A DNA stretch of 64,000 nt from WHSW01 sp963740055 (lineage in GTDB: Bacteria; Actinomycetota; Thermoleophilia; Solirubrobacterales; 70-9). The notes beneath the pieces are model-generated. The model worked only from the letters and a program-made list of their open reading frames with translations, did not search any database and was not told the origin of the DNA. Both the position numbers and the translations under genes were made by a program. Positions 58,744-64,000 of the stretch are shown in pieces (within the stretch, counting starts at the first letter, position 1; every line of letters begins with the position of its first letter). The stretch spans positions 558,001 to 622,000 of the forward strand of contig CAVUCL010000005.1 of NCBI GenBank assembly GCA_963740055.1, written 5' to 3'.

Positions 58744-60084
58744 ATGGGCACGGACCGAGAGCCCGAACGGACGAACGCGGACGGCCTCGACGCGGGGATC
58801 CGCAACGCCCGCGCGCGCCAGCGCGCGCTCGCGATCGGCGTCACCCAGGCCGCGGGCGGTCAGGAGGACGTGCTCGCTGAGCTCAAGGAGCTGCTGCGGA
58901 CCGCCGGGGTCGCGACCGCCGGCGAGATGGTCCAGGTGCGCGCCGCGCCCGATCCGGACCGCTACCTCGGTCGCGGCAAGCTCGCCGAGCTCAAGCGGGA
59001 GATCAAGCGCCGCGGAGCCAACCTGGTCGCCTGCGACGACGAGCTCGCGCCGCGCCAGGAGCGAAACCTCGAGTCGGCGCTCGACGTGCCGGTGATCGAC
59101 CGGACCGCGATCATCCTCGACATCTTCGCCGACCACGCGCACTCGGCCGAGGGCAAGCTCCAGGTCGAGCTCGCGCAGCTCGAGTACAACCTCGCCCGCA
59201 TGCGCGGGCTCTGGACCCACCTCGAGCGCCTCGGCGCCGGGCGCATCGACGGCGGGATCGGCACCCGCGGGCCGGGCGAGTCGCAGATCGAGACCGACCG
59301 CCGCCTCGCCCGCGACCGGATCACCAGCCTCCGGCGCCGGCTCGCGGGGGTGGAGCGAAACCGCGGTGTCCAGCGAGCGCGGCGCGAGTCCTCGACCGTG
59401 CCCGCGGTGGCGCTCGCCGGCTACACCAACGCCGGCAAGTCGACGCTCCTGAATGCGCTCACCGGCGCCGGGGTCGGGGTCGGAGAGCGCCTCTTCCAGA
59501 CGCTCGACCCGACGACCCGCACCTACACCCACCACGGACGCAGCTACCTGCTCACCGACACGGTCGGCTTCATCCGCAAGCTCCCCCACCAGCTGGTCGA
59601 GGCGTTCAAGGCGACCCTGACCGAGACCCGGCTCGCCGACCTGGTCGTGCACGTCGTCGACGGCTCGGACTCCGAGCCCGCGCGCGCCGCCTCGATCGCC
59701 GCCGTCGACGAGGTGCTCGGGGAGATCGGCGCCGGCGAGCAGCCGCGGCTGCTGGTCTTCAACAAGCTCGACCTGCTCGACGACGAGCGCCGCCGCGACC
59801 TGCTCGTCGGCGCCCCGGACGCGATCGGGGTCTCCGCGACCACCGGGGAGGGCCTGGACGAGCTTCGCGACCGGATCGAGGCCGCGTTCGAGCAGACCCT
59901 GCGCGCGGTCGAGCTGCTGCTGCCCTACGACGAGGGCGGTCGGCTCTCGGAGCTGCACGAGCTCGGTGGCGAGGTCGAGCGGATCGAGCGCGATGACGGC
60001 GTCCTCGTCCGGGCGCGGATCCCGGCCGCGCTCGCGCACCGCTTCGAGCGCTTCTCCGTCAACGGAGCTCGCGCGGGCGACTGA
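58744..60084 (+). CDS. hflX: GTPase HflX
   Basis: 446-residue ribosome-splitting GTPase. N-terminal HflX domain with G-R-G-K-L-A-E-L, R-T-A-I-I-L-D-I-F-A-D-H-A and G-P-G-E-S-Q-I-E-T-D-R-R; G domain with G-Y-T-N-A-G-K-S-T, D-T-V-G-F-I-R-K-L-P and N-K-L-D. ATG 58744 is chosen by the promoter; the frame is open further up but there overlaps the epimerase. dut follows after three bases. Confidence 0.95.
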   Translation: MGTDREPERTNADGLDAGIRNARARQRALAIGVTQAAGGQEDVLAELKELLRTAGVATAGEMVQVRAAPDPDRYLGRGKLAELKREIKRRGANLVACDDELAPRQERNLESALDVPVIDRTAIILDIFADHAHSAEGKLQVELAQLEYNLARMRGLWTHLERLGAGRIDGGIGTRGPGESQIETDRRLARDRITSLRRRLAGVERNRGVQRARRESSTVPAVALAGYTNAGKSTLLNALTGAGVGVGERLFQTLDPTTRTYTHHGRSYLLTDTVGFIRKLPHQLVEAFKATLTETRLADLVVHVVDGSDSEPARAASIAAVDEVLGEIGAGEQPRLLVFNKLDLLDDERRRDLLVGAPDAIGVSATTGEGLDELRDRIEAAFEQTLRAVELLLPYDEGGRLSELHELGGEVERIERDDGVLVRARIPAALAHRFERFSVNGARAGD

Positions 60085-60087
60085 CCC

Positions 60088-60522
60088 TTGGAGCTTCGCT
60101 TCTGTGTCCTCGATCCCCGCGCGCGGTTGCCGACCCGCGCCAACCCCGGCGACGCGGGCCTCGACCTGTACGCGCTCGAGCCCGCTTCGATCGCGCCGGC
60201 CGGCGGCCGCGCCGCGGTCGGCACCGGGCTCGCGGTGGAGATCCCGCCCGGGCACGCCGGCCTCGTCCTGCCGCGCTCGGGCCTCGCGGCGCGCGCCGGG
60301 GTCACGCTCGCGAACGCACCCGGGCTCGTCGACCCCGGCTATCGCGGCGAGCTGCGGGTGCTGCTGCTGAACACCGATCCCTCGCAGCCGTTCGAGGTCG
60401 CCGCGGGAGACCGGATCGCCCAGCTCGTGCTCACCCCGCTGATCGAGGCGGAGCCGCTCGCGGTCGACGAGCTCTCGGCGACCGACCGCGGCGACGACGG
60501 CTTCGGCTCCTCGGGCAGGTGA
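60088..60522 (+). CDS. dut: Deoxyuridine 5'-triphosphate nucleotidohydrolase
   Basis: 144-residue trimeric dUTPase. Motifs: G-D-A-G-L-D-L (I), P-R-S-G-L-A (II), G-L-V-D-P-G-Y-R-G-E-L (III), R-I-A-Q-L-V (IV) and the C-terminal arm R-G-D-D-G-F-G-S-S-G (V). TTG start three bases after hflX. Convergent with gatD over a 70-base gap (60523-60591) that contains no clear terminator. Confidence 0.95.
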   Translation: MELRFCVLDPRARLPTRANPGDAGLDLYALEPASIAPAGGRAAVGTGLAVEIPPGHAGLVLPRSGLAARAGVTLANAPGLVDPGYRGELRVLLLNTDPSQPFEVAAGDRIAQLVLTPLIEAEPLAVDELSATDRGDDGFGSSGR

Positions 60523-60591
60523 CCCGCGGCTCGCGGCACAGCCCGCGACGCTCGATCCCCGGGTCCACTTCGCGCTGGACGATCGCCTGAT

Positions 60592-61326
60592 CTAGCGACG
60601 GCTCGCCGCGGCCCGGGCGCTCTCGTGGGCGGCGCGCTCGAGCTCGTCGTCGAGCGGCTCGAGCTCGGCCGGCTCGCCGCGACGCGCCAGCGCCCGGCCG
60701 ATCAGATGATCGGCGAGCCGGGCGTTCTTCGGCAGCAGCGGGCCGTGCATGTAGGTGCCGATCAGGTTCCGGTCGCGGACTCCCTCGAAACCGTCGTGCC
60801 CGTTGTTGCCGTGACCGGCGACGACCCGGCCGAGCGGGCTCGCGGCGGGTCCGAGGTGGGTGCGGCCGCCGTGGTTCTCGAATCCGGCGACCAGCTCGAG
60901 CTCGCCGTCGAGCTCGACCTCGATCGCGATGTTGCCGATCAGCCGCGGTCCGGGCTCGCGCACGGTCTCGAGGTCGACCAGGCCGAGGCCGGAGATCCGC
61001 TCCGAGCCGAGCTGGTAGCTGTGGCCGAGTAGCTGGTATCCGCCGCAGACGGCGAGTACCGCGGCGCCGTCGTCGACGGCGGCGGCGAGCGACTCGCGCT
61101 TCGTCTCCAGCATGTCGCCGGCGACCAGGCGCTGGTCGCGGTCCTGGCCGCCGCCGATGTAGATCAGGTCGTGGGCGCTCGGATCGAATCCCTGGCCCGG
61201 CCCGGCGCTCGCGTAGTCGAACTCGATCCCGCGCCACTCGCAGCGCCGGCGCAGGAAGATGATGTTCCCGCGGTCGGCGTAGATGTTCATCTGCTCCGGG
61301 TAGAGCGCCAGCAGCCGCAGCGTCAT
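60592..61326 (-). CDS. gatD: Lipid II isoglutaminyl synthase, glutamine amidotransferase subunit
   Basis: 244-residue class I amidotransferase of the CobB/CobQ type. Catalytic Cys94 in A-V-C-G-G-Y-Q and the His in G-T-Y-M-H-G-P-L-L-P-K-N. Supplies ammonia to MurT, which amidates the alpha-carboxyl of D-glutamate in lipid II. The ATG overlaps the stop of the methyltransferase gene, so it is coupled to it and through it to murT. murT and gatD are usually adjacent; here one gene separates them. Confidence 0.92.
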   Translation of the reverse strand: MTLRLLALYPEQMNIYADRGNIIFLRRRCEWRGIEFDYASAGPGQGFDPSAHDLIYIGGGQDRDQRLVAGDMLETKRESLAAAVDDGAAVLAVCGGYQLLGHSYQLGSERISGLGLVDLETVREPGPRLIGNIAIEVELDGELELVAGFENHGGRTHLGPAASPLGRVVAGHGNNGHDGFEGVRDRNLIGTYMHGPLLPKNARLADHLIGRALARRGEPAELEPLDDELERAAHESARAAASRR

Positions 61327-62051
61327 CGTGCCGACTCCAGCACGCAGACGACCGAGCCGACGTGGTCCGGGGTCGGTGCGATCACGACCCGCTCGCGGAG
61401 CTCGAACCCGGCGGCGATCGCCTCGGCCTCGAACTCCTCCGGCTCGAGCCGATCGAGGCGCACCGCGTCGAGCTCCTCGGTCAGCTCGCCGGTGGGCGAG
61501 ACCAGCTGGCGCAGCCGGCGGACCTCGAACCCGCCGTCGACCGCCGCCACCTCGAGCGGCTGGCTCGAGTAGACCCAGCCGTCGATCTCGCGCACGTCGG
61601 GGGCCAGCGAGGCGTCCTCGCGCCGGCTTGCGCCCGGTTCGCTGAGCAGCGCCGCCGCCAGTGTCCCGCCCGGCTCCAGGTGGGCCAGCGTTGCGCGCAG
61701 CATCGCCGCACGGCCCTCGGCGCCGCCGAGCAGGTGGACGAGCTGCATCGGCGCGAGGATCGCCGCGTACCGCGTGCCGAGCTCGAGCCGGCGGGCGTCC
61801 GCGACCGCGGTCGTGATCGCGAGCCCCTCGTCGTGCGCGCGGCGCTCGAGCTCGCCGACCAGGCGCGGGTCGCTGTCGACGGCCGTCAGCTCGAGCCCGG
61901 CGCGCGCCAGGTGCAGGGCGACGCGGCCGGTGCCGGCGCCGAGCTCCGCCACCGGGCCGGCCGCCTCGCGGGCGAGCTCCGACCACAGCGCCAGGTCGGC
62001 GGCGTAGGAACCGCACTCGACGTCGTGCCAGTGGGCGACCGCATCCGTCAT
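61323..62051 (-). CDS. SAM-dependent class I methyltransferase within the murT-gatD operon
   Basis: 242 residues. SAM-binding motif V-A-E-L-G-A-G-T-G-R-V, the acidic T-A-V-D-S-D end of strand two, and L-E-P-G-G-T-L-A-A-A-L-L after motif IV; the C-terminal half is strand-rich. It overlaps murT and gatD by ATGA on both sides, so all three are translated together. A peptidoglycan-precursor or cell-wall-linked substrate is suggested by position only. Confidence 0.85.
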   Translation of the reverse strand: MTDAVAHWHDVECGSYAADLALWSELAREAAGPVAELGAGTGRVALHLARAGLELTAVDSDPRLVGELERRAHDEGLAITTAVADARRLELGTRYAAILAPMQLVHLLGGAEGRAAMLRATLAHLEPGGTLAAALLSEPGASRREDASLAPDVREIDGWVYSSQPLEVAAVDGGFEVRRLRQLVSPTGELTEELDAVRLDRLEPEEFEAEAIAAGFELRERVVIAPTPDHVGSVVCVLESAR

Positions 62052-63442
62052 CGCCAGAACTCCGCCGCGAGGCCGCGTTCGGCGAGCAGCTTGCGCAGCT
62101 CGATCAGGGCGGTGTAGGTGGGGAGCGCGAACAGGCGCCCGTCGGCGGCCTCCACAGCGCGATCGAGCGAGCGCTCGACCGCGGGCTCGACCTCGAGCCG
62201 GCTCTCGTCGAGGCCGGCGTACTTGAGTCGCAGCGCCATCTCCGGGGCGCGGGTGCCGGCGCAGACCACGCGCCGGGCGCTCGCCGCGAGCAGCTCGAAG
62301 TCGGCGTCCCAGATCCAGGAGACGTCGCGCCCGTCGGCGATCCCGTCGTTGAGCGCGAGCCAGAGGTCGAGAGTCGGCCGGTCACCGGCCTCCTGGCGCA
62401 GCGTCCGCAGGACCTCGTTCGCGCCGGCGGGGTTCTTGATCAGCAGGATCGAGACCTCGACGCCCTCGACGGCGATCGTCTCCACCCGCCCGAACGCCGC
62501 CTCGACGTCGCGCAGCGCGGCGACCGCCGGCTCGAGCCCGACGCCGAGTCGCAGCGCCGCGGTCAGCGCCGCGAGCCCGTTGTAGACGTTGTAGAGGCCG
62601 GGGAGGGGGAGCTCGAGCTCCGCCTCGCCCTCGGGCGTGCGCACGCGGGTGCGCGAGCCGCGCATCCCGAGCAGCTCGATCGCGGTCGCGGCGACGTCCG
62701 GGGAGGGCCGGTCGGCGTCGCAGTTGGGGCACGTGTAGTGGCCGAGGTGGCCGACGAAGGCGCGCTCGTAGCGATACGGCGAGCCGCAGCGGCGGCAGTG
62801 CTTGGCGTCGAAGGCATGCTGGAGCTCGGGCAGGGCCTGCGAGGTGTCCTCGATCCCGAAATAGGTGACCGCGGGCCGCCGGCGCAGCTCACGGTCGCGA
62901 CCGAGGTCGGCGACCAGCGGGTCGTCGGCGTTCAGGACCAGGCCGGAGCGGGCCCCGCGGGCTTCGATCATCGCCGCCCACTCGTCGGCGAGGTGCTCGA
63001 GCTCCCCGTAGCGGTCGAGCTGGTCGCGAAACAGGTTGCCGAGCACGATCAGGCGCGGGTCGAGCTCGTCGACCATTCGTGGCAGCCATGCCTCGTCGAC
63101 CTCGAACAGCCCCTCGCCGCCGCGCTGCTCGAGCAGCGCCGTGGCCACGCCCCAGGCCATGTTCGAGCCGGCGCGGTTGTGGACCGGGTCGCGGCCCGCC
63201 GCCCGCAGAGCGGTCGCGATCATGCCCGCGGTCGTCGTCTTGCCGTTCGTCGCGCTGACGATCGTCGTCCCGCCCGAGAGGTCGGCGCCGAGGCGCGCGA
63301 CCGCGTCCGGCGCCAGTCGCAGCAGCATCCGCCCCGGGAGGGTGGTGCCGCCGCCGCGACCGCTGCGCCGGCTGAGCGAGCCGGCGGCGCGCGCGAGCGC
63401 GACCTTGGCGCGAAAGCCCGTCGCTGAGCTCGACCCGCTCAT
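62048..63442 (-). CDS. murT: Lipid II isoglutaminyl synthase, MurT subunit
   Basis: 464-residue Mur-ligase-like protein. ATP site S-A-T-N-G-K-T-T-T, Mur-ligase middle domain with a four-cysteine zinc ribbon (H-C-R-R-C-G and Y-T-C-P-N-C), and the DUF1727 C-terminal domain with N-P-A-G-A-N-E. Activates the D-Glu carboxyl for amidation using ammonia from GatD. Start overlaps the stop of the lipid-kinase-like gene. Confidence 0.95.
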   Translation of the reverse strand: MSGSSSATGFRAKVALARAAGSLSRRSGRGGGTTLPGRMLLRLAPDAVARLGADLSGGTTIVSATNGKTTTAGMIATALRAAGRDPVHNRAGSNMAWGVATALLEQRGGEGLFEVDEAWLPRMVDELDPRLIVLGNLFRDQLDRYGELEHLADEWAAMIEARGARSGLVLNADDPLVADLGRDRELRRRPAVTYFGIEDTSQALPELQHAFDAKHCRRCGSPYRYERAFVGHLGHYTCPNCDADRPSPDVAATAIELLGMRGSRTRVRTPEGEAELELPLPGLYNVYNGLAALTAALRLGVGLEPAVAALRDVEAAFGRVETIAVEGVEVSILLIKNPAGANEVLRTLRQEAGDRPTLDLWLALNDGIADGRDVSWIWDADFELLAASARRVVCAGTRAPEMALRLKYAGLDESRLEVEPAVERSLDRAVEAADGRLFALPTYTALIELRKLLAERGLAAEFWR

Positions 63443-64000
63443 CGGGGCACGATCACCGTCAGGGCACCCGGCAGCACGCGCACCGTCGCCGGCAGGTCGG
63501 CGAGGTGGTCGCCGTCCGCGTAGACCGCGAACGGGCGGTCGGCGTCGATGAGGACCTGCTTCGCCCGCCACATCCGCACCTCGAGCGCCTCCTGGTGCTC
63601 GCCGTCGAAGATCTTGCGCAGTCCCTGGAGGAAGCGCAGCTTGCCGACGTTGCCGGTGGCGGCGACGTCGAGCAGGCCGTCGTCGAGCTCGGCCTGCGGG
63701 GCGGCGAGCATCCCGCCCCCGTAGGCGCTGCCGTTCGCGGCGCCGACCGTGTAGCCCGTCACTCGCTCGCGCTCCCCGTCGATCTCGAGTGTGAACGTCG
63801 CCGGCTTCCAGCTCGCCAGCGCCCGCAGGGCCGCGTAGGCGTAGACCAGGTGGCCCTTGATCCATCTGGTCTCGTTGGCGATCCGGTTGGCGTCGGAGTC
63901 GAAGCCGCAGCTCGCGATGCAGAGGAAGCGCTTGCCATTGACCTCACCGACGTCGATCTCGCGCGTCGCGCCCGCGGCGAGCACCGCGGCTCCCTGCTCG
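63439..64000 (-). CDS. Diacylglycerol/lipid kinase-like protein, C-terminal part
   Basis: Cut by the window edge; the last ~186 residues are seen, running in from beyond 64000. R-E-I-D-V-G, F-x-C-I-A-S-C-G-F-D-S-D, G-G-G-M-L-A-A-P-x-A-x-L-D-D-G-L-L-D-V and the late D-G-D motif are those of the YegS/DgkB/sphingosine-kinase-like family. The nucleotide-binding N-terminus is outside. Lipid recycling for wall carriers would fit the murT neighbours but is inference. Confidence 0.82.
   Translation of the reverse strand, partial: EQGAAVLAAGATREIDVGEVNGKRFLCIASCGFDSDANRIANETRWIKGHLVYAYAALRALASWKPATFTLEIDGERERVTGYTVGAANGSAYGGGMLAAPQAELDDGLLDVAATGNVGKLRFLQGLRKIFDGEHQEALEVRMWRAKQVLIDADRPFAVYADGDHLADLPATVRVLPGALTVIVPR

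Overview
The window is about 64 kb of very GC-rich actinobacterial chromosome. It is almost entirely coding, with short or negative gene spacing, GTG/TTG starts and 4-base stop/start overlaps. Markers of the phylum are mihF next to gmk-rpoZ-coaBC, the MurT/GatD pair, and the orders rimP-nusA-infB-rbfA-truB-ribF-rpsO-pnp, dapA-rnj-ftsK and recA-recX-rny-miaB-miaA-dapF-hflX. RNase Y together with RNase J, the protein styles and the composition suggest a deep lineage such as Thermoleophilia/Solirubrobacterales; that placement is inference. No rRNA, tRNA, IS element, phage gene or CRISPR array was seen.

Layout. 1-6198: end of an isochorismatase-like gene, then carA-carB-pyrK-pyrD (pyrimidine synthesis). 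6277-9587: mihF, gmk, rpoZ, coaBC, a TPR protein, dtd. 9592-17689: a four-gene surface-glycan-type cluster, the least explained part of the window. It has two giant paralogues fusing a QueC-like PP-loop ATPase to a polysaccharide pyruvyltransferase-like domain, a GT2 glycosyltransferase, and a small protein sharing their C-terminal tag. 17696-31470: translation and RNA block (rimP, nusA, infB, rbfA, nrnA, truB, ribF, rpsO, pnp) plus redox proteins, an M16 peptidase and dapB. 31517-42414: dapA, rnj, a secreted metalloprotease, a two-component system on the minus strand, ftsK, a RodZ-like protein, cinA. 42430-47149 (minus): ABC-2 exporter and two paralogous GT-C-type membrane proteins. 47241-54950: thpR, recA, recX, rny with a long structured leader, a membrane cytochrome c, miaB, miaA, dapF. 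54947-64000: INSIG-like membrane protein, dapL-type aminotransferase, DMT/NIPA-like transporter, NAD-dependent epimerase, hflX, dut, then minus-strand gatD, a methyltransferase, murT and a truncated lipid-kinase-like gene.

Themes. (1) Many genes have a TAnnnT -10-like hexamer only 6-12 bases before the start codon, so leaderless or nearly leaderless mRNAs look common; in several cases the hexamer begins with the stop codon of the gene upstream. (2) Exceptions with real leaders are rimP (hairpin plus T-run), pnp and rny (about 240-base structured leader). (3) Three conserved genes (carB, gmk, miaA) have single frame breaks that one small indel repairs, and gmk also lacks a usual start codon; residual assembly error is the simplest explanation. 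(4) dapF encodes an epimerase-like protein with serine at both catalytic cysteine positions. (5) Heptanucleotide tandem repeats lie inside carB and ftsK.

No stretch over 300 bases lacks a gene; the longest is the rny leader region (49507-49776).
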